From the NCBI GenBank assembly GCA_029237735.1, contig JAQZBU010000071.1, positions 1 to 41,814 of the forward strand: DNA of 41,814 nt, given 5' to 3'. Shown piece after piece: positions 25,337 through 34,263 of this stretch (positions within the stretch are counted from its first letter, which is position 1; every line of letters starts with the position of its first letter). The DNA comes from Ramlibacter sp. Its GTDB lineage: Bacteria > Pseudomonadota > Gammaproteobacteria > Burkholderiales > Burkholderiaceae_C. The notes under the pieces were generated by a model. That model did not search any database and was not told the origin of the DNA. It worked only from the letters and a program-made list of their open reading frames with translations. Made by a program: the position numbers and the translations under genes.

Positions 25337-26800
25337 ATGAATCACCAAAGACTCCTCGCCGTCATATCGTTCGCGGTTCTTCTTGGCGCTTGCGGGGGCG
25401 GCGGAGGTGGCGCAACGGACAACGCCTCACCCCCGGTCAACACCCCGCCCGTCGCCAGCGCCGGTGCGGCCCAAAGCGTCGTCATCAATGCCGTCGTGAC
25501 CCTGGATGGCAGCGGAAGTTCGGATGTGGACGGCGATGCACTCAGCTATGCATGGACGCTTAGCGGCAAGCCCGCCGGGAGCACCGTGGCCCTTGCCAAC
25601 ACCACCACCGCGAAGGCAAGTTTCACCGCCGATGTGGCGGGCGTCTATACCGCCACGCTGGTCGTCAATGATGGCAAGCCCAACGGCTCGAGTGCATCGA
25701 CAGTCAGCATCACGGCAACCGCAGTCAATGTGGCCGGCCCCGGTCAATTCATGAACGCGGTTCATCTGAAGACGATCACCGCCGCCGAAGTCAACTCTGC
25801 GCTGGCGCTGGCCGGAGACGCGGCGTTTCTTGCCACGCCAAGCTACGCAGTCCAGGCCTGGCGTCTGACCTATCTGACCGTGGATGGCGAGGGCCGGCAG
25901 ATCGCAGCCTCCGGTTTGGTTGCCATACCGCAAAAGCCGGCCAACGCGCTCAGTCCGGTATTGAGCTATCAACACGCCACCATCAAGCTTCAGGCCAATG
26001 CACCCAGCAACCTCGCGGACCTCGGAGCTCCTCCGGTGGTTCTTGCGTCCTTGGGCTACATCGTGGTGGCGGCGGATTACGTCGGTTACGGCGTTTCTTC
26101 AGCGGCTCCTCACCCTTACTTGCTGTCCGCTCCTTCCGCGTCCGCGGTGATCGACCTGTTGACCGCGGCAAAGTACTGGCGCCAGACGCAGCATGTGCCT
26201 GACAACAAGCAGCTCTTCCTGACAGGCTACTCGGAAGGCGGCTATGTGACGATGGCGGCCCATAGAGCGCTGCAAGCTGGCACGTCGGCGCATCGCAATG
26301 AGCTTGTCCGCGTCATCACGGGCGCCGGCCCGTACAACGTCGGGGCGACCATGGACCAGCTGCTGGCAATTTTGCGCCGGGATTATTTTCCGCTGGGCCA
26401 GTTGCTGAACCCAGGGTTCCTGAAATACCTGAGCGATGCGGATCGGCAAAATGCGCGCGATCTGCTGCTGTTGCTGTCGTTGGGAGCCGATGCCGAAGTC
26501 GTCTTCATGCCGACGGTGATCGACAACTATCTGGCGGACGATCGGGCAGCCATTGAAACCTTCAGCGATGTGTTCGACTGGGCCCCGCAGATTCCAGTGG
26601 ATCTCTTTCATGGCCGTGAGGACCTCACCGTTCCATATCTGAGCGCGAGCAGTACCTTGCAAGCCATGCAGACGCGCGGCGCTGGCGACCGGGTCACCTT
26701 GACCGACTGCGTTGCCGAGCCGGCTGGACACTCGCAATGCGTCTTGCCGTATTGGCGGTTTGTGCTGGATCAGTTCGCCAAGGCCGCCAGGGATCTCTGA
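25337..26800 (+). CDS. Lipoprotein with PKD-like domain and alpha/beta hydrolase (lipase-like)
   Basis: Exported protein of 487 residues. The signal ends in a lipobox with C19 (LLGAC), followed by a glycine run. Residues about 45-130 form a PKD/Ig-like domain (TPPVASAGAAQSVVINA, LDGSGSSDVDGDALSYAW). The catalytic part runs from about 140. The nucleophile elbow is TGYSEGGY, a probable acid is in FHGREDLTVPY and a probable histidine is in PAGHSQC, the order of secretory lipase-like hydrolases. The protein is probably attached to the outer membrane and hydrolyses external esters. The open frame upstream of ATG 25337 is not conserved; AGGAA precedes the chosen start. Confidence 0.8.
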   Translation: MNHQRLLAVISFAVLLGACGGGGGGATDNASPPVNTPPVASAGAAQSVVINAVVTLDGSGSSDVDGDALSYAWTLSGKPAGSTVALANTTTAKASFTADVAGVYTATLVVNDGKPNGSSASTVSITATAVNVAGPGQFMNAVHLKTITAAEVNSALALAGDAAFLATPSYAVQAWRLTYLTVDGEGRQIAASGLVAIPQKPANALSPVLSYQHATIKLQANAPSNLADLGAPPVVLASLGYIVVAADYVGYGVSSAAPHPYLLSAPSASAVIDLLTAAKYWRQTQHVPDNKQLFLTGYSEGGYVTMAAHRALQAGTSAHRNELVRVITGAGPYNVGATMDQLLAILRRDYFPLGQLLNPGFLKYLSDADRQNARDLLLLLSLGADAEVVFMPTVIDNYLADDRAAIETFSDVFDWAPQIPVDLFHGREDLTVPYLSASSTLQAMQTRGAGDRVTLTDCVAEPAGHSQCVLPYWRFVLDQFAKAARDL

Positions 26801-26831
26801 TGCACGCCAGGTCAATGGGTTGTTGTTAGTC

Positions 26832-27266
26832 ATGAGTCCCAAAACCCGACGCGTCCTTCAAGCAATCCTGTATGAAATCTTCGCAATCGCCTTTGTCGGC
26901 CCAGTTCTGAGCATCGCCTTCGACAAGCCAGCCGCTTCTACTTTGGGGCTTGCGTTCGTTCTTTCGAGCATTGCACTCGCATGGAGCTACATATTCAATA
27001 CGCTCTTTGAGCGGTGGGAGTCCCGTCAAACCAGGCGGGGCCGGTCGTTTATCAGACGCCTAGCGCATGGCATTGGCTTCGAAGGTGGCCTCGTCGTGAT
27101 ACTGGTCCCCGTGATGGCGCTCTGGCTGAAGATCTCACCTTTGAATGCGTTTCTGGCGAACCTGGGGCTCCTGGCATTCTTCTTCGTCTATGCGATTGCT
27201 TTCACGTGGGCCTTCGATAGGGTGTTTGGCCTTCCAGAGTCCGCGGGGGAACGCGGAGAGGTCTAA
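26832..27266 (+). CDS. PACE family efflux transporter (AceI-like)
   Basis: Inner-membrane protein of 144 residues with four hydrophobic segments in two tandem BTP repeats: RRVLQAILYEIFAIAFVGPV and RRLAHGIGFEGGLVVILVPV. Each repeat has the family's R...E pattern, and the first holds the glutamate in helix 1 that is essential in AceI. The C-terminal NLGLLAFFFVYAIAFTWAFD also fits. AceI-type pumps export chlorhexidine and short polyamines. No LysR-type regulator, which often accompanies these genes, is found next to it. It starts 31 bases after the lipase gene. Confidence 0.85.
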   Translation: MSPKTRRVLQAILYEIFAIAFVGPVLSIAFDKPAASTLGLAFVLSSIALAWSYIFNTLFERWESRQTRRGRSFIRRLAHGIGFEGGLVVILVPVMALWLKISPLNAFLANLGLLAFFFVYAIAFTWAFDRVFGLPESAGERGEV

Positions 27267-27313
27267 CCCTTCGACTTTGCTGGGCGCGTCGCCCCAGAGG
27301 GCATGAAGGCGTG

Positions 27314-27583
27314 TTACGGAGCTTCGTCCTGGCGACCGGCACCTTGCGTGGTGGCCACGTGCGTGACCCGATCTTCGATAGCCCCCATGAGCAGCTTGAA
27401 GGCCTCGTTACACTGAGATCGAGCCGCCTTGAGGCGATCCAGCATGTCTTGCGGCAGCGTGGCTGACTCGCGAGACTGCTCTTCCAACACGCTGAAGAGT
27501 CGCCGCTCCTCCTCTTGAAGGACGGTGAGATTCAGCTGCCAGCGGACCTGGGCGGCCTTGAGCTGGGCATTTGATTGATTCAT
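27314..27583 (-). CDS. Small helical hypothetical protein
   Basis: Open frame of 89 residues from the ATG at 27583 (MNQSNAQLKAAQVRWQLNLT). It is mostly helical and charged (VLQEEERRLFSVLEEQ, then MLDRLKAARSQCNEAF), with a polar tail. No ribosome-binding site is obvious; a TTG at 27613 would extend it by ten residues. It matches no family that I recognise. Confidence 0.45.
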   Translation of the reverse strand: MNQSNAQLKAAQVRWQLNLTVLQEEERRLFSVLEEQSRESATLPQDMLDRLKAARSQCNEAFKLLMGAIEDRVTHVATTQGAGRQDEAP

Positions 27584-27628
27584 TGTGAAGAGCACATTAG
27601 GTGCATCGACCAATCATACGCCTCGGGC

Positions 27629-28045
27629 TTATTTGCCTGCAAGAGCTAGCGGCCAGCCGCGGCGAACCCACTCCGACATCCCCCCTTGCACGTAGCGCAC
27701 ATGCGTAAAACCGCGTTGGCGCAACGCTCGCGCGGTAGCGCTGGAGCGGTTCTGGGTGTTGCAGATGAGAAGCACCGGCCGCCGCGGGTCGGTGGGGATT
27801 TCGGCCAGGCGGGAGGCCAGCTGCCGCATCGGCAGGAGCTGCGCGCCGCGGGCCACGCCGGAAGCGTGCTCCGAAGGCTCGCGGATGTCGATCAGCACCG
27901 CGCGCCCGGCCTCGTGCTCGGCGCGCGCCGTCGCGAGGTCCACGAAGTCCGGCTCGTCGGCCGCGACGCGGGTTACGGCGAGCACGCCGCAAGCGAAGAG
28001 CAGGCCCAGGGCGGAACGGCGACCGCTGTCGGTAGGGTTTTTCAT
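27629..28045 (-). CDS. Exported rhodanese-like protein
   Basis: Protein of 138 residues with a signal peptide (residues 1-29, RRSALGLLFACGVLAVTRVAA). A single rhodanese domain follows: LIDIREPSEHASGVARGAQL, the active-site loop LLICNTQNRSS with the catalytic cysteine, and YVQGGMSEWVRRGWPL. It may transfer sulfur or handle thiosulfate or cyanide in the periplasm. It lies 113 bases after the DUF6644 gene on the same strand, so co-transcription with it is possible but not certain. Confidence 0.85.
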   Translation of the reverse strand: MKNPTDSGRRSALGLLFACGVLAVTRVAADEPDFVDLATARAEHEAGRAVLIDIREPSEHASGVARGAQLLPMRQLASRLAEIPTDPRRPVLLICNTQNRSSATARALRQRGFTHVRYVQGGMSEWVRRGWPLALAGK

Positions 28046-28158
28046 CTCGGCCTTTTCGTCAGGTTGGCGCGGTGGGGTACCGGGGTACATTTTGCTCCGG
28101 CGGGGGGCGCTTGCGTCAAGTCTGCAGCACTCCGGCGATGCCGCGAGTCGCCGGCGCG

Positions 28159-28653
28159 TCAGAAGTATGCGATCAGGCGACCGCAGATGATCACGGCGAT
28201 CCAGACCCCAATGGACAGTGCCGCGGCCGCCCGCGCGGTGCCGGGCGCGTCGCCCGCATCGTCCCAGGCGCGCACCTTGCGGTACGGGCCCAGATGAAAG
28301 AACGCCACGTTGGCCGCCGCGGTAGCGAGCAGGGCCAGCTTCAGCTGGAAGGCCGGGTTGGTCACGAATTCGGTAGCGTGCGCGGTGAACATCATCAGCC
28401 CGGCCGGCACCACGAGGGCGAGCCCGGCCCAGGACCAAGGCAGGAGGTGGCGCGCGAGCGCGGTCACCGAGAGGCCGCGGCCAAAGCCGAGCACGCGCAG
28501 GTCGAACATCACCGCGGCCCCGACCAGAATCACGAAGCCGACGATGTGGAAGATCTCGACAATGGGGTACATCCATGCAGAGCGGCGCATGGCATCACCC
28601 AGCCCGCTCAGCTCGAGTGCGACGAGCCACGCCGGGCCGACGGGCGGGTGCAT
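28159..28653 (-). CDS. DUF6644-like integral membrane protein
   Basis: Protein of 164 residues with four to five hydrophobic helices: IVEIFHIVGFVILVGAAVMF, LLPWSWAGLALVVPAGLMMF, FQLKLALLATAAANVAFF and LSIGVWIAVIICGRLIAYF. Conserved polar residues in helices (FHI, TAHATEF) are of the kind that could bind haem or copper. Its ATG directly follows the stop of the upstream DUF6152 gene (TAGATG), so the two are translationally linked. Function is unknown. Confidence 0.75.
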   Translation of the reverse strand: MHPPVGPAWLVALELSGLGDAMRRSAWMYPIVEIFHIVGFVILVGAAVMFDLRVLGFGRGLSVTALARHLLPWSWAGLALVVPAGLMMFTAHATEFVTNPAFQLKLALLATAAANVAFFHLGPYRKVRAWDDAGDAPGTARAAAALSIGVWIAVIICGRLIAYF

Positions 28654-29016
28654 CTATCGCAGCTCGACGGTCTTGCCGTCGATCGTGATGCGCTCGGCGC
28701 GCATCTCCTGCGCGTCGCTGCGGTGAGGGTAGCCCTCTACCTGCGCAGCGACACCCGCCTTCAGCATCGACGGAGGCAGGCCCCGGTTCTCCATGCGCGA
28801 GGGCGGCGCCAGCACGACGAGCCAGGTCTTGCCCGGTGCTTCGAGCCTGATGTAGCCGTGCGGGTGCTCGTAGCCGGCCTCGCGGATGGCGCCGACGACT
28901 TTCATCGGCGTGTTGCTGTCATAGCCGCTCCAGCCGTGGTGGGCCAACGCAATCGATGGCGTCATGAGCGCGGCAAGGACGATGATTCGGCAAACGCGCG
29001 GCGAAAAGGTCGGCAT
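28654..29016 (-). CDS. DUF6152 family periplasmic protein
   Basis: Exported protein of 120 residues with a signal peptide cut near IALA. The mature end begins HHGWSGYD, the family hallmark and possibly a metal ligand with a free N-terminal His-His. An OB-like beta fold follows (MKVVGAIREAGYEHPHGYIR, WLVVLAPPSRMENRGL). GAGGAG lies seven bases before the ATG. It always seems to pair with the membrane protein encoded next, so both probably form one periplasmic/membrane unit. Role is unknown. Confidence 0.8.
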   Translation of the reverse strand: MPTFSPRVCRIIVLAALMTPSIALAHHGWSGYDSNTPMKVVGAIREAGYEHPHGYIRLEAPGKTWLVVLAPPSRMENRGLPPSMLKAGVAAQVEGYPHRSDAQEMRAERITIDGKTVELR

Positions 29017-29132
29017 GGCATGGCTCCTCGAGGTTCAGCGGCGGCGCGGCTACCGTCGCACACGCCCTCATTATTCCGCGTCAGGCGTCTGCCCGCACTC
29101 AGGCTTCCTGTTCGGCCAGAACCAGGGCGTGC

Positions 29133-30739
29133 TCAGGGCATTCCAAGTTGATGCAGCGTTTCGATCATGCGATTGCGGCCTTCGACGTAGCTGGGATGGC
29201 GGCTGCGCATACCCTGCAGCTCGATGTTCGAGGCCCTGTACCCAGGGGACCGCATCATGTAATCAGCGACGATCTGTCGCGCCTCGGCCGCGTTACCGGC
29301 GCGCGCCAACGACGCGGCCAGCAGCAGCGGCGGCAAGGGCAGACTTGGACCTGCCTGCCGCGCCGCGCGGGCGAAATCAGCGGCCTGCACGTAGTCGCCA
29401 CGCATGAAGTGGCAGGTGCCGATATGCCAGTTCCACACGCCGACGAAAACATCCCGCGGCCCTAGCCGGACTGCTCGCTTCGCTGGCTCCACGCATTCGT
29501 CGAACTGACCCAGATTCGTCAGTGCCTGGGAGAGGTTGAAATGCGATTGCGGCTGACTTGGATACCGCTCGACCATTGCCCTGGCAATCAACAACCGGCC
29601 CTCATTGTCGCCATTGAGGTTGGCAAGGTTCGCCTTCGACAACAGCGCGAAGAAGCTGTCCGCATCGAGCGTCTGGAGGCGATCGGACGCCTGCTGAAGG
29701 CGGTCAATTGCCGCGGCCCTGTCCGGGACCCAGTTGATTGCAGCCCCGACGCCGTTCGCCACCGCTACACCAGCCCACCCACGAACGGAACCGGGGTCCC
29801 GACTCACCGCCGCTTCGAACAGGCGACCCGCCTCGCGCAGGTTTTCCGGCGTAAAGCCGCGGTAGTAAATCGCCCAGCCCTGCATCGCGAAGTCATCCGC
29901 CTGTACCTGATCGGGTTTCAGCAAGAACGCGCGTTCTCCACTCGATCGGTACATTTGCACGCTGAGGCTGCGGCTCAGCTGCTTTGCGATCTCGTCAAGC
30001 GACGCCGCGAGCCGGGCCCGATCAGTGTCGACCTGTTGAGACCACTGCAAGGCACCCGAAGCGCCATCCACCATCGCGATCCGCAGCCGCACTTCATCCC
30101 CGGCGCGATGCACAGTGCCTTGCACAACGTACCGCACGCCGAGGTCGCGCGCGGCGGTTCGCGGGTCGATCGCCCGGCCCTTGAAGGAGAAGGCAGTGTC
30201 GCGCGAGATCACGAAGGCGCCTGGCACCTGTCCGAGTTCGAGCGTCAGGTCGTTGGACAACGCGTCGGTGAACCATTCGGGTTCCCCGCCTGTACTGACG
30301 AGCGGCAGCACGACGATGGAAAGCGGTGGCGTTGAAAGGGCGGCAGGCGTGCGGTCCGGCACGCGCAAAACAGCGAACAGCGTGAGCCCGGCCAGCAACG
30401 CGAGGGTGAACGCCCCGCCGAGCCACATGACGAGCCGCTCGCGCCACGGTGGTGGAGTGGGCGCGGCAACGGCATCCGCCGTGGGCGCATCCGGCTCTAC
30501 CGTGGCATCGAAGCGATAACCCCGGCGCGGCACCGTTCGCAACATCACTGGGCCGGCATCGCCGAGCGCCGTGCGCACTTCATGCACGCACTGGGTGCGA
30601 AGGCCTTGGGCCGCAAGGGCACGACGACACCGTCACGCAAGAGCTCCGCGCGTTGAGAGTCAAGCATGAACGCGCCAAAACGCAGCCGCGAGGTCTTCTG
30701 CGGAGTACTGCCCACGGCATTCTGCGAAGTTTCATCCAT
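29133..30739 (-). pseudogene. CadC-like winged-helix/FlgO/TPR regulator with internal deletion
   Basis: Membrane-bound regulator split between two frames. The first frame (from ATG 30739) gives MDETSQNAVGSTPQKTSR and the start of an OmpR-type winged helix, RLRFGAFMLDSQRAELL to LRPKAFA. The second starts near 30597 with CVHEVRTALGDAG and LRTVPRRGYRF, the end of the same domain. About 30 residues with the recognition helix are missing and the phase changes at the junction. The second frame continues with one helix (VMWLGGAFTLALLAGLTLFA), a FlgO/TolB-like domain (SIVVLPLVSTGGEPEWFTDA) and TPR repeats to the stop. Without the recognition helix no specific DNA binding is expected. Confidence 0.8.
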
Positions 30740-30897
30740 CGATCAAAGTTCGCCTGCGATGCCGCGAGTTTGAAGCGCGGCGGTTACGCCGCCGATACAA
30801 ATCTGCCATTGCTGAAAAACTGCCGATACCGGCATTGCCCAGACTGCCACCGCAGCGACGCACTGCGTTGCGCACTGCCAATAAACGGGAGCACATC

Positions 30898-31710
30898 ATG
30901 AACACTATCATCCGCCATGTCCGCCTTCCCAGCGGCCTCACCATCGAATGCGCCGAGCAAGGCAGGCGCGGCGGCCCTGCGGTGCTGATGCTGCACGGCA
31001 TCACGGACACCTGGCGCTCGTTCGAGCCGGTGTTGCCCTGGCTTGCGCCCGACTGGCACGTGCTCTCGATGACGCAGCGTGGCCACGGCGGCTCGTCCGC
31101 CGCATCGAGCTTGCGGACACGCGACTTCGCCGCCGATGCCGCGGACCTGATAACGACCCTGGGGCTGCCAAAGGTGCTCGTGGTCGGCCACTCCATGGGC
31201 GCGGTCAACGCACTGCGAATGGCAATCGACCAGCCGAGCCTGGTGCGCGGCGTCGTCGCCGCGGGCGCCTTCGCCAGTTTCTCGGACAAGCCAGGCTTCG
31301 TGGATTTCGTACAGAGTCAGATTCTGACACTGGGCGAGAAAGTGCCGCGCGAGCTCGCCGAATCATTCCAGCGCGACACCGTGAACGGTCCAGTGGCCCC
31401 GGGGTTGCTGAAAACCATGGTCGATGAGTGCCTTCGCACGCCGGCCGCCACCTGGCGCGGCGCCTTCGCCGCGCTGCTTGAAGACGACTTCAGCACCGAA
31501 CTCCACACCATCGATGCGCCCGTGCTGTTGCCCTGGGGTGACGCCGACTCCTTCTCGCCGGAATCCGATCAGCAGCGGTTGGCGCGGCAAATACCGCGGG
31601 CCAAGCGCGTGGTCTACGCGGGCACCGGCCATGCACTGCATTGGGAGCAGCCACGGCGCTTCGCAGCCGACCTGATCCGATTCGAGCAGACGCTGGCGAT
31701 GCCGGTCTGA
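30898..31710 (+). CDS. Alpha/beta hydrolase
   Basis: Hydrolase of 270 residues, cytosolic. The oxyanion-hole motif is LMLHGITDTWRSF, the nucleophile elbow is VVGHSMGAV, the acid is in LPWGDADSF and the histidine is in GTGHALHWEQP. The lid region is moderate in size. GGGAG lies eight bases before the ATG. The substrate is not known; relatives include epoxide hydrolases and haloperoxidases. It is divergent from the broken CadC-like gene. Confidence 0.85.
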   Translation: MNTIIRHVRLPSGLTIECAEQGRRGGPAVLMLHGITDTWRSFEPVLPWLAPDWHVLSMTQRGHGGSSAASSLRTRDFAADAADLITTLGLPKVLVVGHSMGAVNALRMAIDQPSLVRGVVAAGAFASFSDKPGFVDFVQSQILTLGEKVPRELAESFQRDTVNGPVAPGLLKTMVDECLRTPAATWRGAFAALLEDDFSTELHTIDAPVLLPWGDADSFSPESDQQRLARQIPRAKRVVYAGTGHALHWEQPRRFAADLIRFEQTLAMPV

Positions 31711-31888
31711 GACCCGGGCCAGCGTGCCCATCTGTGTATTCAGGTCCGCGTCGAGGAACATGCCCCGGTGCCCTGCATGCTCGTCATGTTCAGCTCTCAG
31801 TGATCGCCCTTTTATGTCGGCTACTTTTCAGTCATGATGCAATGGTGATGAAGCGGACCGCCAGGTCGAGGCCACGACGTTAACCATC

Positions 31889-32353
31889 ATGAGATCTCAC
31901 GTGACCTTCAAGGCTGCGTCAAACACCCGAAGAACGGCGGTCCTCGCTGCCGTCTCAATGCTTTTCGCAGGCGCTGGCCCGAAGGCTCGCGCGCAATCCC
32001 GGGCAGTCGAGCCTGAGCTGCGTTGGTACGAAGCGGCTGTTCAGATGAAGCGCCTTGCGAAGTCATGGGGAGATCAACCGTACGGCGCAGTGCTCGTGCT
32101 CGATGGCGCAGTCGTTGGCGAGGGCCCCAGCCGGGTGGTCAAGAACAACGATGTCACCGCACACGCTGAACGCGAGGCCATTCGAGACGCAATGCGAAAG
32201 CTCGGGCGGAGGAAGCTCGCTGGTGCGGTGCTTTACTCCACATCGCGACCTTGCAGCTTGTGCGAGGCTGCGGCGGCCGAGGCCGAGGTCAGTCGCATGT
32301 ACTTCGGTGCGCTGCTCAGCGACGCAGGAACTCCGGGGCACGGTGCCCGATGA
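31889..32353 (+). CDS. Exported cytidine/deoxycytidylate deaminase-like protein
   Basis: Protein of 154 residues with a zinc deaminase domain: the HAE motif (H92, E94) in VTAHAEREAI, and PCSLC (C122, C125) in YSTSRPCSLCEAA. An N-terminal leader of about 36 residues has a twin arginine (NTRRTAVLAAVSMLFAGA) and an ARAQ end, so Tat export is plausible. That is unusual because nucleoside and guanine deaminases are cytosolic. Spacing of the motifs and PYGAVLVLDG match the guanine/tRNA-adenosine deaminase branch. No Shine-Dalgarno sequence is visible. Confidence 0.8.
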   Translation: MRSHVTFKAASNTRRTAVLAAVSMLFAGAGPKARAQSRAVEPELRWYEAAVQMKRLAKSWGDQPYGAVLVLDGAVVGEGPSRVVKNNDVTAHAEREAIRDAMRKLGRRKLAGAVLYSTSRPCSLCEAAAAEAEVSRMYFGALLSDAGTPGHGAR

Positions 32354-32405
32354 CGGCCCTCACTCAGTCCAAGCGCTCGCATGGCACTACATGCATCGCC
32401 TCGCC

Positions 32406-32808
32406 TCAAGGCGCCACGTCCCTGCCCCACATCCGCTCCCAGATCCACGCCAGCCCCCGCCGCACGTCCCCACGCGATCCCTCATTGCGTGGCACCACGG
32501 GGCGCCACACGCCACATTGCTCCTGCGCCACGACGAAGGAGAAGCTGTAGTTCGGCTCCTGTCCCATGCGCAGGTCCGTCACCCATGCCCTACCGTCCCG
32601 CGTATGCACCTTGACGAACCCGTGCGCGAACCTGGCCAGCTGCTGCACCGTTGGCAACGTTCGCACGGACTCGGGCACAGGTGGCGCATTGAAGCGCTCC
32701 CAGCGGATCGGCTGGTCGCCGTCCAGCACGGATCGGAAGCCCTCGTCGTACCTCGTCGTAGTTACCGTCGGGGCGCATGGCCACGATGCGCCACAGCAGG
32801 GTATTGCA
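32406..32808 (-). pseudogene. DUF457 (YdjM-like) hydrolase fragment, N-terminus lost and frameshifted
   Basis: C-terminal part of a DUF457-type inner-membrane metal-dependent hydrolase. One frame gives NTLLWRIVAMRPDGNYDE and the next gives YDEGFRSVLDGDQPIRWERF and so on to the stop at 32406. Between them TACGACGAGG is present twice in tandem, and removing one copy restores the frame. The domain's first roughly 200 residues are absent; the fragment begins at about 32808, next to the phospholipase gene. It is therefore non-functional on two counts. Confidence 0.75.
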
Positions 32809-32821
32809 TCTCCCCAAACCG

Positions 32822-34123
32822 GTGAGTGGCCGCTACGATGGAGGCAATCAAAACGACCGCATCGCAGTGATCCTCGCCACCATCGCCATCACGCTGCTGC
32901 TCGCGCTGGTTTTAGTCAACCTGGCCGGCGCAGAGCACAAGGTGCAAAAACAGATCGACCACCTCTACAAGGTCGACGACGAGCAGTTCACCCGTGCGAT
33001 GGGCCTGATGATGGGACCGACCATCGTGCAGGGCAACCAGGTCCGGGAGCTGAACAATGGCGACCAGATTTTCCCTGCGATGCTGTCGGCGATTCGCGGC
33101 GCAAGACACACGGTGTTGTTCGAAACCTTCATCTACTGGTCTGGGGAGATCGGCGACGAATTCGCGGATGCTCTTTCGGAGCGGGCGCGGGCCGGAGCGA
33201 AGGTTCATGTGCTGCTCGACTGGGTAGGCAGCTCGCGCATGGACGACACCTTGATCGACCGCATGAAATCCAACGGTGTCGAAATTCGCAGGTACCACCC
33301 GCTGCGCTGGTACAACCTCGGTCGCATGAACAACCGCACTCACCGCAAGCTGCTGATCGTGGACGGCACCATCGGCTTCACGGGCGGAGTCGGCGTGGCG
33401 CCGCAATGGTGCGGCAACGCGCAGGATGCGGATCACTGGCGCGATTTGCACTTCCAGGTGGAAGGCCCGGTGGTGGCACAGATGCAAAGCGTCATGCTGG
33501 ACAACTGGTCCAAGACGGCCGGCAAAGTGTTGCACGGGCCCGAATATTTTCCGCCCCTGGAGCCCCGCGGCAGCCAGGCCGCGCAGGTCTTCGCGAGTTC
33601 GCCGACAGGTGGCAGCGAATCCATGCTGATGATGTACCTGCTTGCGATCACCGCCGCGACCCGCAGCATCGACATCGCGAGCGCCTACTTCGTGCCCGAT
33701 GACGTGACTCGCAAAGCCATCATCGCAGCCGTGCAAAGGGGCGTGCGCGTGCGCATCATCATGCCGGGCAAGCATACCGACCAGGCCACGGTGCGCCGCG
33801 CATCGCGCGGCCTGTGGGGCGGACTGCTGCAGGCGGGCGTGCAGATGCACGAGTACCAGCCAACTATGTTCCACTGCAAGATGATGATCGTCGACGGGCT
33901 GATGACGTCGGTGGGCTCCACCAACTTCGACATGCGCTCGTTCCGCATGAACGACGAAGCGAACCTGAACGTCTACGACGTTGTGTTTGCCCGCCGGATG
34001 ACGGAGGTGTTCGAAGCAGACCTCGCAAAGGCGCGGCGCATCACATACGAGGAGTGGCAGCGGCGGCCGCTGCGAATCAGGCTGCGCGAGCGCGCGCTGT
34101 CGTTGCTGCAGCCGGTGCTCTAG
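32822..34123 (+). CDS. Cardiolipin synthase-like phospholipase D family protein
   Basis: Membrane-attached PLD enzyme of about 433 residues. An N-terminal helix (AVILATIAITLLLALVLVNL) is followed by two HKD motifs: THRKLLIVDGTIGFTGG and FHCKMMIVDGLMTSVGSTN. VLFETFIYWSGEIGDEFADA fits bacterial cardiolipin synthases that join phosphatidylglycerol units. The start is uncertain: GTG 32822 was chosen, another GTG is at the helix, and an ATG at 32777 would overlap the DUF457 remnant. Its upstream flank appears to be a deletion junction, so its own promoter may be lost. Confidence 0.85.
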   Translation: MSGRYDGGNQNDRIAVILATIAITLLLALVLVNLAGAEHKVQKQIDHLYKVDDEQFTRAMGLMMGPTIVQGNQVRELNNGDQIFPAMLSAIRGARHTVLFETFIYWSGEIGDEFADALSERARAGAKVHVLLDWVGSSRMDDTLIDRMKSNGVEIRRYHPLRWYNLGRMNNRTHRKLLIVDGTIGFTGGVGVAPQWCGNAQDADHWRDLHFQVEGPVVAQMQSVMLDNWSKTAGKVLHGPEYFPPLEPRGSQAAQVFASSPTGGSESMLMMYLLAITAATRSIDIASAYFVPDDVTRKAIIAAVQRGVRVRIIMPGKHTDQATVRRASRGLWGGLLQAGVQMHEYQPTMFHCKMMIVDGLMTSVGSTNFDMRSFRMNDEANLNVYDVVFARRMTEVFEADLAKARRITYEEWQRRPLRIRLRERALSLLQPVL

Positions 34124-34200
34124 AACCGAGTGGCGGGAGCGAATGCCCTTCGCTGAAGGGAAGGTGGCGCTGGTGCGACCATACGAGACGGTCGTATCTC

Positions 34201-34263
34201 CGGCTTGAGGGATAGCGCACCCGGGTCGATCGGCGTCTACCCGGGCGAGTAGGCAAATTCCAT
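34201..34263 (-). pseudogene. Remnant of mobile mystery protein B (Fic domain)
   Basis: The ATG at 34263 overlaps the stop of the mobile mystery protein A gene (TGATG), exactly as protein B genes normally do. The translation MEFAYSPG-stop-TPIDPGALSLKP matches the family's N-terminus (F-Y-PPG-TPLDP...GL-P). The TAG replaces a residue and the similarity ends after about 20 codons; nothing of the Fic domain follows before the phospholipase gene. It is thus the 5' stub of a deleted gene. Confidence 0.65.

Noticed and set aside
27280..27296. Hairpin GGGCG-CGT-CGCCC between the PACE gene and the next gene as a terminator
   Set aside because: Short stem and no T run on either strand.
32055..32825. 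A 256-codon plus-strand frame spanning the deaminase end and the DUF457 remnant
   Set aside because: It is out of frame with the deaminase and antisense to recognisable DUF457 sequence.
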